Below, piece by piece: positions 41,351 to 53,653 of a DNA stretch of 64,000 nt. Origin of the DNA: Plantago major (taxonomy: Eukaryota > Streptophyta > Magnoliopsida > Lamiales > Plantaginaceae); the NCBI GenBank assembly GCA_026545765.1, contig CM048842.1:30243167-30307166 (forward strand), given 5' to 3'. A program made the position numbers and the translations under genes. The notes beneath the pieces were generated by a model, which did no database searches, was not told the DNA's origin, and was given only the letters and a program-made list of their open reading frames with translations. Position 1 is the first letter of the stretch, and the number at the start of each line of letters is the position of its first letter.

Positions 41351-42285
41351 ACGGAAATATGTCCAATCCGTCATAAAGGACCTAGGAACGAATCCTAAGG
41401 CATCCCAAGTCATCCAATGGATCCGAGACACTTTGGTCCGAGCCAACGGTCGATCCGAGGCGAACCATGGTCCGACCCACATTGAAAGAAAGGGACGAAG
41501 GATTTGGACCTACAAGGCCCGACCCGGAACCACGGGTCCAAACCACCTTGGTCCGAGCCTCTCTGGGAAAGTAGCATAGTGCTAAGTCAGTACCCTCTCC
41601 GACCCAAGGACTCCGATCCGGATGTCAACTCGGATCCAGCATGACCATCTCATAAAGCAACCAAGCAAATGGGCACCAAAGAGTGAGATGTCCGAACCCA
41701 GGAGCTCCGAATCGGAAGAGTTGGACAGGCAGGAGAACTTCCTCAGCTGACAACCAAATATGGTCCGGACCAGTCGTCCGGACCCATCTCTCCGAACCTG
41801 GGATCTCGGCAGAACTAGTCACATCCTCAAGAACTCTCCCAATAATGACCAAATTACCCCTAAATCCCAAGATGGCATGGGCTAAAGCTTCATTATTGGG
41901 CTATGGGCCTCATATTAGCATTGGTGGCTCAATCGTAGCCTTACATTTGGCCCAATCCTAGCAAGGCCTTCCATTTTGATGGTAGCCTATAAATAAGGCA
42001 CACATCCCCACAAGTCAGTCACTTCGGACAAGTCACATCACAACCTCAATCCCGAATATTATACAGAGTTGATCTTCAGTCACTCTCGAGTAAAGTCTCA
42101 TCCCGGTTTGACACTTAGCAAACCGGGCACTAACCCCCCCCCCCCTCAAGTGTGCAGGTCCTTACCGAAACAGTTGGTCGCTGGTTCTTACGCCTTGGTC
42201 CTTACCTAGCAAGGAGCTTCTTACCTTGGCATCCATTAGTGGAGTTGAAATAAATCTAAGTAGTTGGGGAGTTACACCCTCAACA
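41348..42285 (+). repeat. Tat-like element 3' LTR
   Basis: 938 bp. It begins at GATACG, which is shared between RT and the LTR, and ends CCTCAACA. It matches the 5' LTR closely, with small indels (for example a longer C run near 42137). Confidence 0.9.
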
Positions 42286-42290
42286 GCTGG

Positions 42291-43891
42291 GTTTTCCTCT
42301 TGTTCCAGGATCAACTCCTCAACAGAGTTACCGGGAGTTATCACCTCCTGTACTACTTCTTCACTAGCAATCGGAATTGACGACGCACATCCACAGGTTG
42401 CACAAATGTGTTTTGAAACTTCGACACGGGTCTCATCTCCCGAAACAGTCACCTCAACTGGAGTTTCTGTTATAACATTGATCGCCATTGCCCTATACGG
42501 GGCACCAGGGAATTTTCCTTTCTCCCTCTCCTGGTTCTTCTGAAGTAGCTGTTGAAGAACGCTGTGGATCTTTTCGTTGTCCTTCTCCAGCTTACCAATA
42601 CGGAAGTCGGTGGACTAGTGGTATACATTGGTCTCGCACATAAAATCTCGCGACTCGTTCATAAAGCTCCTAAAATCATCAGCGAATCCAGAGCTACCTG
42701 CTGGTCGGACCTCCTGAACTCTTAGGGTTGGGTTCTCGCAGTTATCATTGGCATAGCTCACCAGGGGTCTATCACCCTGTTGATTAAACTGATTGGTGGG
42801 AGGTTTCTGGTACCTTCCTCATTGCGCATTGAAGTTGTTCCATTTCTGCCAGTAGACCGGTTTCCCATCTGGTCCCTGTTAGACCCAGTATACCTCCTCT
42901 TGTGATGCGTCCACTTCGGGCTGCTTCCTTTCCATGGCTAGATCAGACCTGCATATATTAGCTCCGTGTCCTGGGTTCTTGCAAACTCCACAAATCTCAG
43001 TAGATAGGCCGGGGCTGCTGTTAAAGGCATGTGCCTTAAGTTGCTTGATTTCATTGGTAAGCGTTGCAATCTCTACACTCGATCACTGTCCTTCGTCATA
43101 AGTGGCGTTGGCTTCACCTCTTTTCCCCCTGGCGTTTCTCCTGGGGTTCCTGTGCTGGTTATTCTGTGCCAGCTGAGCGAACTTGTCCTTAAGAGCATCG
43201 GCGGTTAGCTCCATCATGTTACCCCCACAAGACACATCTATCAAAGCTTGCTGGTTCTCATTTAATCCGTCATAGAAATACTGATTTAAATCAGCATGTG
43301 AAAACCTGTGATGAGGACACTGAGAGAGAAGACGCCTCATATAGAGACTCATCGTACATCTAGATTAAAGTGCTGACCTGTTGCCTAATCGCAGAAGTTT
43401 TAGACTGGGGTAATACTTTGCATGAATGCACTGTATACCTGTGGCCATGTGGTTAGGCTTCCCTCATCTAAGCCATTCATCCACGTCCGTGCCTTATCAA
43501 GCAAGCACAAGGGAAAACCATTCATCCTTAGATCATTGTCAGTGACACCTTCCCCCTTAGCTAGGTTCCCGATGAACAGCTCCAGCTCTAACAGAAATCC
43601 AATGACGTCCTCATTCTTCTGCCCATAGAACTTCGGAAGTAGGGCCATGAGATGGCCCTTAATATCAAAACTCCTCACGTTGTCCGGGATGACAATGCTG
43701 GGGCGGTGGTTGCCCAGAGGTGGCGCGAAGATAACAGCCATGGAAGGTGGTAGTTCGTTAGCCATTTCGATATGCTGTTGAAATACTGGTTCACTTACTG
43801 TTTCCCTGAGCCTTCTCTGCCTCCTGCAATGCCTATTGATATCGTCAATAAACGGTGCAATAGGTGAATCAAGACCTCTTCTTCCGTTCAT
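42291..43891 (-). pseudogene. gag: Gyp-O gag with zinc knuckle
   Basis: It starts MNGRRGLDSPIAPFIDDINR at 43891. Athila-type core: VRSFDIKGHLMALLPKFYGQ, CLLDKARTWMNGLDEGSLTT and CPHHRFSHADLNQYFYDGLN. Frameshifts lie near 43400 and 43360; a stop follows EGQ at 43083. A CCHC knuckle, CGVCKNPGHGANIC, is at about 42945-42995. The C-terminal linker (42162-42488 before the insertion) continues into the protease on the far side of the Tat-like element. Confidence 0.8.
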
Positions 43892-44000
43892 GAACTACCT
43901 GAAAGGGATGCGTTAGATGCAGAAAACAGGAAAACAGTGAATTAAAAATATAGAAAGTAAAAATACAGTCACAAGAATTTGTAAACTTAACAGAGGAGTT

Positions 44001-44022
44001 AAGTCCCTGGCAGCAGCGCCAA
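44001..44022 (-). other. Gyp-O PBS
   Basis: TTGGCGCTGCTGCCAGGGAC on the minus strand is a decayed Asp-type PBS, 5 bp from the LTR start at 44028. Confidence 0.65.
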
Positions 44023-44027
44023 AAACA

Positions 44028-45441
44028 TGATGTGTCAAAATCAACGTTTTAATATTTGTTTAAGAGCCAAGAGATAATCCTCAACACTACGAAAACCTGC
44101 AGTGTAGTGGAGTTAACCCCGAGGTCGGTCTCGAAGAACTTAACTAGGCTGAGTCTTGTTTACGAATAAAAGTAACAATATGAAAAGCAGTAAAAGGTTG
44201 TTTGCCTTGGCGACGACATAATAAACTAAAGTAAATAACTACTTGCAACTACTAGAAACCGATTTGAAAGTAATGAGATTAAGATATGAATGGGGAAAAT
44301 TATTGAGTGGTAACGCCAACAAGCTAGCTAGCAGGACAAATGTGATTCACGGAATTGATTACGCAAGTTGTCACAGACTTGAGTTCAAAAACGAATAGCA
44401 CTAGTGGAGGCGTCAATTCCACTAGGCTACGATCAATCTAGCTAATCCTACTATTACTGTTTGCAACTAACTGTTAGATTGAAGCAAGACGGAAAACATT
44501 TGGGTGTATTGATTAAATGCTAATCTAACAATGATATTGACGGATTGCGCATACAACGTAATAGCAAGATATGCGATTAATCTAAAAGCATAAGTAATCG
44601 AATCCCGATGCACTTCGAATCACATAAACCCTAGCTAGCATGCATTGAATCAGTCACTACCCCATAATAGGGGTGTTTAGCTACTCATAATAAGCGAAAG
44701 CCAAATCATATTAGCAATAAACATAATCTCAAGCACAACACAAAGATTCGAAAGGATTGATACAATTTTACACTTCGTTGTCACAAACCCTAGGTAGAAA
44801 TTGAAGAACGAAACTAATCGATGTAAAAGGCTGTGTAGATAATCTCCCAATCAATTTCAATCTTCGAATTACAAGGGAAAACGGTTCAATTACCTCGAAA
44901 TCCGGTAATTGCCTTGAAAACTAGGTCTAGCTCTCAAGCAAGGTACTATTCTTCACAATAGAATGAATATGAAAAGATAAATCTCGATGTTTACTAGTAC
45001 AAGGAATCAAGAACGAAGTCTGAAACGAATTAGGAAACAAAATCGTAGAAGGAACGGAAAAGGGAAAACTAGCGTCGCCAGTTTCTTTCTGTGTGAAACA
45101 GAAAGTTGCTGGCGTACGCCAGTTTGATAACTGGCATCGCCAGTTTCTCCTGGATTGCCTATTTTGCCCTTCGACGCCTTTCTGACTCCAATTCTCGATA
45201 TTTTGGCCTTCCCGCTCCACGTATAGCATCCATACGAGGCATTGGAATTCCATAACTTGTAGATGCATATAAAATACACCATTTTGCCTTCCATTTTTGC
45301 GCGGTTTAGCCAAATACCTACAAAACACGCAAAGAACAAAACAAGTAAAAATACTCTAGGAAAACTAATAAAAACCATACTTAAGGACGACAATAAGACG
45401 GTAAAAAAGACCAAATGTGACGGTGTAAAACTAACTCATCA
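44028..45441 (-). repeat. Chimeric family II LTR between Gyp-O and Gyp-II B
   Basis: 1414 bp, from TGATGTGTCAAAATC to CTCATCA. Left of about 45295 it follows the Gyp-O 3' LTR (for example ATTTTGCCTTCCAT, absent from 14870). From about 45311 it follows 14885-15015 (AAATACCTAC, GACGACAATAAG, and a ~22-nt stretch CAAATG...AAAACTA missing at 34010). A PBS lies to its left and a PPT to its right. Confidence 0.85.
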
Positions 45442-45454
45442 AACTCCCCAAACC

Positions 45455-46841
45455 GAACCTTGCTTTTCCTCAAGCAACAGACTCTCTTAAAAACCTAGAA
45501 AAATAAAAACAAATAGACACATAAGTAAAGTCTAACTCCCAGACTATCGAGTCTACGATTGCAAGTAATACGCCCGAAAAATGCAAGAGGTTTGAAATCA
45601 AACTGACGTTTGCAAAAAAAAACAAGCACAAATCCAAGAAGTTCATTTCCCGAGTAAATAGAACTTCAGTCTAACCCGGTAATCCCTCACAAGTGGATCC
45701 TATGCAACTATCTCACACTTCTTGAAGTGTTGAGTAGGGGTAATCACTCAAGTAATACAAAACGAGAAAGGAAGATGACTCACGTCACAAAGTAGCCTCA
45801 AATACCTCATGCAATGTACTCAATCTATTCAGTCAGAAGAGACTTTTATCAAAACTCAACAATCAAGTTGTAGACTTGTAAAATGGCAATCATTCTCTCT
45901 TTTTTCATTTTTTTTATTTTTATACTTGTTTGCATACTCCTTTTTTACAGTCTTATAATGACCCATATGCTTATTTTGTCTCTTTATTTTGGTAGTGTCT
46001 GTTTTACCAAAAGTCTGCACTTTTGTGCGTGCTGGTTTGGTATACACGCCATCAACCCTCACGGTCATATAGCTTTTAAGGGCCACGCCGGTATATATGT
46101 AGTTTTTGAAACGTGCCCAACACGACTAACTATGGCAGCAAGTACCACAGATCTACTCCGAGACTTATTGTAATATTTATTTTAGAGAACATAAGCCAAA
46201 TCACAATCGTTTATACATATATGGTGCACATAAATCTCCTCCCCAAACCTGTTCTTGGAACGGGTTTGTGTTGAGCAAATAAGGAATGAAAAACATGGCG
46301 TTCGTCATACTTAACTTACACAGAGTACACATGAGCATGATGAGGCGCAAACAAGGGAGTTTGCACTTCCCGAAAAATCACACAAGCACAAATTTACCAT
46401 TATAATATTTTTTCATTGGCTAAGGTTTGCTCACAGGCTTTTGGACTACAGAACTAGAACACACTTTCTATTTACAAGAGAAATGAACTTAACAAATTTA
46501 TAACATGCCAACTGCTAATAATCAGAGATCAATCAAAACTCAAGCATTAAATAGGTTTAGTACATGCAATAGACGCTCGACTTGGAACAGACTTAGACAC
46601 AACAACTCATGAAAGACAGGAAAAGAACACAAACAACTCAATCAATGCAGAAGTCCTAAAGAAACCAATAACCCCCCTCCCCAAACCAGAACTCTTGCTT
46701 GCCCTCAAGAGAACGGGTGTAGAGAAAGAAGAAATTGGTGAAAACAGGACTTCCCTAACCGATGAAGCTTATATCGGAATGCGAGGTACATGGAGAGGGT
46801 CTCCAGGTTTCTTCCTTCTTCTTGTACCTGATTCCTGCACA
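45455..46841 (-). other. Gyp-II B long 3' non-coding region
   Basis: Same landmarks as 15029-16419, including the micro-ORF at 45856-46086 (MALKSYMTVRVDGVYTKPAR) with V where copy A has M, and the hairpin at 46017-46028. No other gene is supported. Confidence 0.6.
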
Positions 46842-47690
46842 CTAGTACACACATAAAGAGGCCCTACTACACTGATTTGATTTGGAATTAGTAGTAGGAG
46901 AGTGGATATGGGAGTGCAATGTATGCTGCTTCCCATTTACCTCAAACGTGCATACACGATCGTATGTCGTGATCGTCATCTTCAACGAGAAAAAGAATGG
47001 CCTTCCAAGTAATATGAGCTCTGGCCATGTCCTCTGCGCAGCCCTCAAAGAATGCGTAATCACAAAATTGGTGAGCACCTGTCCGCCTTTCAAACGTATG
47101 GCGACATTCTCAGCCAGACCCACTGGTCTACGCCAACTACCATCTGCAAGATGAACCATTGACTTCATGACTTTCAGTCCACTCAGTCCGAGCTCTTGAT
47201 ACAGATTATATGGCATAACATTGATGCCAGCTCCTATGTCTAATATGTCAACTATCTCTTCTGAGTTGCCAATCCCAATCATCAAATCAAAGCTCCCGAC
47301 ACATTTAGACTTAGGAGTCTCTATCTGGTTCACTACCACTGGTGGTGTATCAATCGTGCTCTTAGTTACCTCTATCACTTGTCGAGGTGGAGAATGGTGT
47401 TGCCCGCTTCCGTGGGGCTTTGGTACCTCGACTACCGTACCTTCTTTCGACACGGTCACCTCGACTGGCACATCAGTAATGACTGTTATGGCAATTGCTG
47501 CCTCAACAGTCTCATGGCTCTGCTCTGACTCATTCTTTATCATTCTCTCGACTAGCCTCTCCACTGTCTCTTCCAACCTTTGAACTGCGACTTCTAATGC
47601 ATCCAGCCTCTCAGCGGTAGCTGCATGTATCATCGCCGAGTGTTGCACGGCAGCATGACAACTTTTCACGAACCCACTTAGCTCCTTCAA
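46842..47690 (-). CDS. Gyp-II B gag C-terminus and aspartic protease
   Basis: 282 codons, same length as copy A and still open. Differences are few (for example HATMQ to HAAVQ, KDESEQ to KNESEQ, GRQVLT to GGQVLT, TWPDHILLG to TWPELILLG). The active-site-like LDIGAG is unchanged. An open frame in both copies after duplication is notable but may only reflect low divergence. Confidence 0.75.
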   Translation of the reverse strand: MKELSGFVKSCHAAVQHSAMIHAATAERLDALEVAVQRLEETVERLVERMIKNESEQSHETVEAAIAITVITDVPVEVTVSKEGTVVEVPKPHGSGQHHSPPRQVIEVTKSTIDTPPVVVNQIETPKSKCVGSFDLMIGIGNSEEIVDILDIGAGINVMPYNLYQELGLSGLKVMKSMVHLADGSWRRPVGLAENVAIRLKGGQVLTNFVITHSLRAAQRTWPELILLGRPFFFSLKMTITTYDRVCTFEVNGKQHTLHSHIHSPTTNSKSNQCSRASLCVY

Positions 47691-48917
47691 AAACGCTTCT
47701 GGAAGTAGTATGATGCGCTTAGAAATTACTACTTATATTAATCAAGTAGAAAAAGCGATTGTTGTAGACAATGCTCTTAACAACAAGATCGTTCCCTCGA
47801 GGAATTGATCAAGCTAGTTCAAATAGAATAGACTCGCTTGCATTCGTTGTAAACAGGTAGTTGGGATTGGTGATACTTCTACCCTAGCATAAAGTCAAAC
47901 AATTACAAGACAAAGTAATGGCTAGATCATACAATTCTACAGACAAAAGAAGACAATAAATCCTTTCAATTCGTGTGCTTATACGAGAGGACCAATTAAG
48001 GTTACCTGGTCGCTGATCACAATTCCCTGTTATTGCTAATTCAACCAAATACGGACTATAAGTACGTATGAACTACAAAAAGCCTGTCACTAGCTATGAA
48101 TTCATCTGGATATATATCCTAATTAATGATAACGACAGAAGCAAGTTCACACCGATACAACATGTGTTCAATGATCAGAGGTAACAACCTGTCACGTACA
48201 AAATATAAACGATTCCACCAAATTTTACGCGATTGATACCTGGATACGTCTAGGACACGAGATCGTCTGAAAAGAAATAAACTTCGATTGAAAGAGAGAT
48301 TGGATCTCTAGATTGTTTACAATGCGTGAATTGAAGGAGAATATGACTAAGAGTTATGAAGATATGAAAAATACCCTGATACAAGGGGTCTATTTATAAG
48401 ACCAAGTGGAAATTCGAATTAATGGGAAAACACTGCTAGAAATCGTGGCTTGAATTAGTCTTGGCTGTGCTCACCACGGTGAGGTTCCTTTGGCTTCTCA
48501 CCTCGTCGCGGTCTCGTACTCTTCGAGACAATTCACACTTTGCTTGGCTTGTAGCAGGGTGTTGTGATCTGGGACCGCGGTGAGCCTCCGTGTCGTGGGA
48601 GCTCACTGCGGTGAGGTACATATCCGGCAAGCTATTCATTTTTTCCACTTCTTCCTATGTCACCACTTTGGAGTAATGGCCCACTACTTGGCCTTGTGTG
48701 CTTCTAGAAGCTTTGGAAAAGCTTGAAATTGGACATTGGTCCTCCATCTTCTTGCCTTTACCTAAAAAACACCTAAAAACTACAAAAATACACAGAACTC
48801 CCAAACGTGAAAATGAACTAAAACACTAAAAAAATACAGCTAAAGAGACTAAATGAATCGTTAAAATATCGACTCATCAAACTCCCCAAACCGAACATTT
48901 GCTCGTCCTCGAGCAAA

Positions 48918-50677
48918 CAAGACTCTAAAACGCCCTAGAAAAGAAAAAACACAAAGACACGACACAACACAGAAGAGTTCAATCAACAAGCTACTGGAAC
49001 AACTATTGCAAGAATCAAACCTAAAATTGATGTAAACTTGTATCCCCTCTAACGTTGGCTAGTAGCTTAGCAAAGATCATAATCTTCCGTTTCACAAGTA
49101 AATAGAACTTTGACTTACCCTAGCAGTCCCGTACAAAAGGATAATATAAGTGTAACTCAAGTCTCCCTTCTGGAAGTGTCCAGTAAATAAGGGTATTCGC
49201 TCAAGACTTAACTTAGGAAGGTGACAACAAACGTCACAAAGCTGCCACTAATATTACATGCTTTTGCACTCAATTCAAACGAATTAGAAAGGACTTTTTG
49301 GTGAAAGGGGTCGAAATCAGTAAAAGGAATAGAAATAGCTACCGTTCTTCTGCTTTGCTCTTTTTGCACAGATTTTCATGATTTCAATTTTTATCTCAAT
49401 TTTGCAAGTGTATCCCAATATGTTGCTAAAGATCCGCACTTTTGTGCGTGTCGGTTTGGAGTACACCCCATCAACCCTCACAACATACGAGCACCGCCCA
49501 CGAGCTTGTTTATAGGTAGTATTTGGCATGCAATCTGAGAACATAACCATCAACCCTCACAACATACGTACAATCAGCCCCGCGTTGGTTTATAGGTAGT
49601 ATTTGAAAAATCCTAATACGATCTCAAACGATCACAAGGATCCTGGGAAAACACTTCGAGATTTTTTTTCTTTTATCTTTTTTAGAACAACAGCAAGCAA
49701 TACAAAGAAGGTTTCAAAATCGACCAATGCTCAAATATAGAGTGGAGCGAGCCTGAGTATGAAGTAACAAGTACCCTGGAATGGGTTTAGGAATCGAGAT
49801 AACAAGTCAAAATGTCGTTCGTCATACTCGTTTTAAAAAAGTGCACATTTATATGAAGTGGCGCAAGGATTTTCCTTGCTTATCCTACTAGAATCACACA
49901 TTTGCCGGTACAAAATTTTTTCATCGGCTCAATAAGGTTTCTCACCGGCTTTTTGACTGCTAGAATAGGAAGACTTTCTATTTACAAGTGAAAAGGACTA
50001 AAATAATTTTTGAAGATTCCACAATACTAGTTAAAGGCCATCAAAGATCACATCAGTAAAAGGGTTATCTAAAGCAATAGATAACCGACTTGTCAAAAGA
50101 ACTCAGACTCGACACACAAAAAAAATTGAAATAGGCCAAAAATTTTGGTCAAAAGACGACTGACACAAGATTAAGCAAAAGTGGCTAACATACCACCCCA
50201 CATAATCACAAGAGTGACTAACATACCACATAACACCACCAAACTAAAAACAGAACAACAAAGAAACACATAGATACATATATACAAGGCAGCGTAAATT
50301 CATACTGAGGCATTTAATCATAAGCATACAACTTCTCTCCCCAAACCTATTCAATAGATAGACCCTAGCATAATGAATAAATAAAAGGACAAAGTTGTAG
50401 AGTTACCACCCGTAGTATGCCTCCACCAAAGTATTGCTGCAATAGGTTCTCCTCTCGCTCCAAACCTGATCCTCCGGGTTGCCTCCCGGGAAGCACCTTT
50501 TCTTATAGTCGTTGGCCCGACTATTGTAGATTGTCGTTATCCGTTCTCATACGGGAACGAATTTTGAGCAGGCGTCGAGCCTACTTGGAGCTTCTAGTGA
50601 ATACCTTATGCTCCATTGTGCGTTGATCCCACAATACTCATGTAATCCCGCAAAAGAGTATGTCAAGAGTTAATATG
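48918..50677 (-). other. Gyp-I B 3' non-coding region
   Basis: Counterpart of 18469-20227, with no additional gene. The extra PPT-like site CTCTCCCCAAACC (50336-50348) is intact here but mutated in copy A (near 19885). Confidence 0.55.
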
Positions 50678-51331
50678 TTAAAATTTAAGCACATAGCACT
50701 CATAAACAGGAAACAAAGAAAAAGGGCAGAAAGGATCAACAAAACTCCCCTTGGGTAACGACATATGTGTGCTGTCAAGGTGATGAGGCACATGGCTCTC
50801 TATGGGCTCTAGTGGCATGGAAGTGCTTTCTATGGGCTCAAGTGGCATGGAAATGCTTTCTAAATCTGGGGTATCCATGCCTCCATCCTCAAATAAAGAA
50901 GAAGTATCTTTATCTGGCGTAGTAATGGAATCTGACGTCTATTCTTCCATCACTTCAGACTCAACTAGTTCCCTTGGTAGCAGACACGTTGGCATGAACC
51001 ACATGGAATGCAACCTAGTCAGAGAAGCAGTCAGTTCAAATAACTCTCTTGGCTGATCTAGATCGACACCCTCAATGTAACCATCGGCAATAACGCCAAC
51101 TATCTTCCTATTTTCCCCTCTCAACACCTTACGAAAATAGTACATCATGCACTCCTCCGAAAAGTCATGATCCGGCCACTCCTGCTCAAATTCCAAATAC
51201 CTATACCATGTATCATGGAATTTTTCATCATCTCCTCACTCGAAGTGAAAGAGATTCCTCTTGGCAATGAAATATCTCTCGTTCTGCCCGTATTCTCCAT
51301 TGTCACACACTTTGCAATAAGAGTCATCCAT
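50678..51331 (-). pseudogene. ORF-X of Gyp-I B
   Basis: Counterpart of 20228-20881, with the same two interruptions. The first stop is TGA here and TAA in copy A. About 18 substitutions were counted by eye between the two ~745-bp regions containing ORF-X, roughly 2.4%. Confidence 0.4.
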
Positions 51332-52752
51332 ATTACCCTACACAAACAAAAACAAGAAACCAGGAGTAGTTCCGCCCAAACAATTGAAAATAAAAAAAGA
51401 CATAAAAAGTTAAAAATTTGAGATTTAACGATTTTCTGATTTTATTTTATTTTGAAATAAGTAGAATAAAAACAAACACAATGAACCACAATTGATCCTA
51501 CTCTAAAAGAACGTAGGAATCAATTCCTCGGCAGCAGCGCCAAATTTCTAATGCGCTCAGAAATTACTACTTATATTAATCAAGTAGGAAAAGCAATTGT
51601 TGTAGATAATTATCTTAACCACAGGGTCGTTCTCTCGAGGAATTGATTAAGCTAGTTCAAATAGAATAGACTCGCTTGCATTCGTTGTAAACAGATAGTT
51701 GGGATTGGTGATACTTCTACCCTAGCATAAAATCAAACAATTACAAGACAAGGTAATGCCTAGATCATGCAATTCTATAGACAAAAAAAGACAATAAATC
51801 CTTTCAAGTAGTGTGCTTATACGAGAGGACCAATTAAGGTTACCTAGTCCCAGATCACAACACCCTGCTATTGCTAATCAACCAAATACGGACTGTAAGT
51901 ACGTACGAACTACAAAAAGCCTGTCACTAGCTATGCATTCATCCGGATATAGCCTAATTAATGATAACAACAGAAGCAAGTTCACACCGATACAACATGC
52001 ATTCAGTGATCCGAGGTAATAACCTGTCACGTACAAAATATAAAGGAATCCACCAAATTTTGCACGATTGATACCTGGATACGTCTAGGACATGAGATCG
52101 TCTGAAAGGAAAGGAACTTTGATTAAAAGAGAGATTGAATCTCTAGATTGTTTACAATGCTTGAATTGAAGGATAATATGACTAAGAGTTATGAATATAT
52201 GAAAAATACACTGATACAGGGGGTCTATTTATAAGACCAAGGAAGTGGAAATTCGAATTAATGGGAAAAAACTGCCAGAAATCGTTGCTTTAATTAGTCT
52301 TGGCAGTGCTCACCACGGTGAGGTTCCTTTGGCTTCCCACCTCGCCGTGATCTCATACTCTTCGAGATAATTCGCACTTTGCTTGGCTTGTCTGGACCGC
52401 GGTGAGCCTCCGTGTCGAGGTAGCTCACCGCGGTGAGTTATATATCCGGCAACCTCTCCATTTTTCCCACTTCTTCCTATTTTCACTCCCTTTTCTGAAC
52501 CTCCAAATCACCACTTTGGAGTAATGGCCCACTACTTAGCCTTGTGTGCTTCCAGAAGCTTTGGACAAGCTTGAAATTTCACATTGGTCCTCCATCTTCT
52601 TGCCTTTACCTAAAAAACCCCTAAAAAGTACAAAAATACACAAAACACCCAAACGTGAAAATGAACTAAAACACTAACAAAAAAGGCTAGAAGGCATAAC
52701 AGAATACGGCTAAAAAAACTAAATGAGTCGTTAAAATATTGACTCATCATTG

Positions 52753-53460
52753 TTACTCAGGAAGGCGGTGTTCCGGGCAATTAGAGCCACTCAGTTTTGC
52801 ACGCTTGCTCCTATGCTCTGAGCTTTTTGCTATCCTCTCGAATACAACACTTAACTCGAAAATGGTGCTCTCTTCCTTCCATCCTCCACACACCATATCT
52901 ACCGGTACGTGGTAAGACTCATCAAGACCATCAAAGAAGAACTGGTTTAAAACTCCAGTACCAAAACGGTGATGGGGGCATTGATGCTGTAAATCATGGC
53001 ATCTCTCCCCTACTTCGTAGAAAGTCTCACCTTGTTGCTGGATAAACTCACTAATCTGAGCTCTAAAGGCTGTAGTCATCGATAGGAGGTAGTATTTGGT
53101 AAAGAAGGTTTGGAAGGCCTTGTCCCAAGTAGTGATGCTTCCCTCTGTTAGGCCATTCATCCAAGTTCGTGCCTTACCAAAGAGACACATAAGGAAGATC
53201 ATGAGCCTCAAATCATCGTCCTCTACGCCGTCAGGTTTCCCCAGTCTAGATATAAAGTGCTGAATCTCCCAGAAAAAATCCATGACATCCTCAATCTTTA
53301 GTCCGTAGAACCTTGAAAGCTATTGGATGAGATGCACCTTAATCTCGAGACCCCGCACATTAGATGGTGTGACTATGGCGGGACAATGCGAACCTTGCAC
53401 AGGTAGGAGAAGTGTGTACATAGAAGGTTGCTCCGCTACAGCCATATCTTCGAACATGTG
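52753..53460 (-). pseudogene. gag: Gyp-II B gag
   Basis: Same protein as 22298-23008. A TTG-to-TAG change near 53321 (in HLIQ-LSRFYG) interrupts it, leaving an open 176-codon part (52753-53283) with WMNGLTEGSITTWDKAFQTF and CPHHRFGTGVLNQFFFDGLD. Confidence 0.8.
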
Positions 53461-53653
53461 CTACAAGACAGACACAACACCAGAACTACACAAACACAAG
53501 TACCCGTTAGCTAAAACACGTACTCACAAACAAAGAACACAAAGATAACGAATGAAGAAGAAATAACAATAAAAAACAGAATAAAAAATAATGTAAATTA
53601 GAATTCGTAAACTTAACAAAGGATTTAAGTCCACGGCAGCGGCGCCAAAAACT

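Larger units (their letters stand above)
37224..42285 (+). mobile_element. Tat-like gypsy element nested in Gyp-O, TSD GCTGG
   Basis: LTRs are 37224-38156 (933 bp, TGTTGATACG to CCTCAACA) and 41348-42285 (lacking the first four bases). TSDs are GCTGG at 37219-37223 and 42286-42290. The PBS follows the 5' LTR. gag, protease and the first third of RT are present; the rest of RT, RNase H, integrase and PPT are deleted. Orientation is opposite to the host element. Confidence 0.93.
32595..45441 (-). mobile_element. Gyp-O: gag-PR-aORF element without RT or integrase
   Basis: Minus-strand order: 5' LTR 44028-45441, PBS (about 44001-44022), gag (42291-43891), Tat-like insertion (37224-42285), protease (36559-37218), conserved block and palindrome array, aORF (35379-36069), 3' non-coding part, PPT (34019-34035), 3' LTR 32595-34018. 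RT, RNase H and integrase are absent, so it is non-autonomous. No TSD is present: the left flank is CTGTT, while the right flank is internal sequence of Gyp-II B, because the 5' LTR is recombinant. Confidence 0.85.
47711..52749 (-). mobile_element. Gyp-I copy B
   Basis: Duplicate of 17289-22300. LTRs 47711-48879 and 51549-52749; PPT with perfect hairpin 48880-48917; PBS about 51520-51542; TATA boxes 48391-48398 and 52226-52233 (minus strand). Dyads: CTCACCACGGTGAG 52309-52322 and CTCACCGCGGTGAG 52424-52437. The micro-ORF is at 49317-49553, and a PPT-like site is at 50336-50348. Confidence 0.88.
45442..53653 (-). mobile_element. Gyp-II copy B internal region, split by Gyp-I B
   Basis: Duplicate of 15016-23204 at an offset of about 30.43-30.45 kb. 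PPT 45442-45454; internal PPT-like sites 46238-46249 and 46672-46687; protease ORF 46842-47690; Gyp-I 47711-52749; gag 52753-53460; PBS near 53630-53648. The TSD around Gyp-I has decayed: left TAGTA, right TTGTT. Confidence 0.88.
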
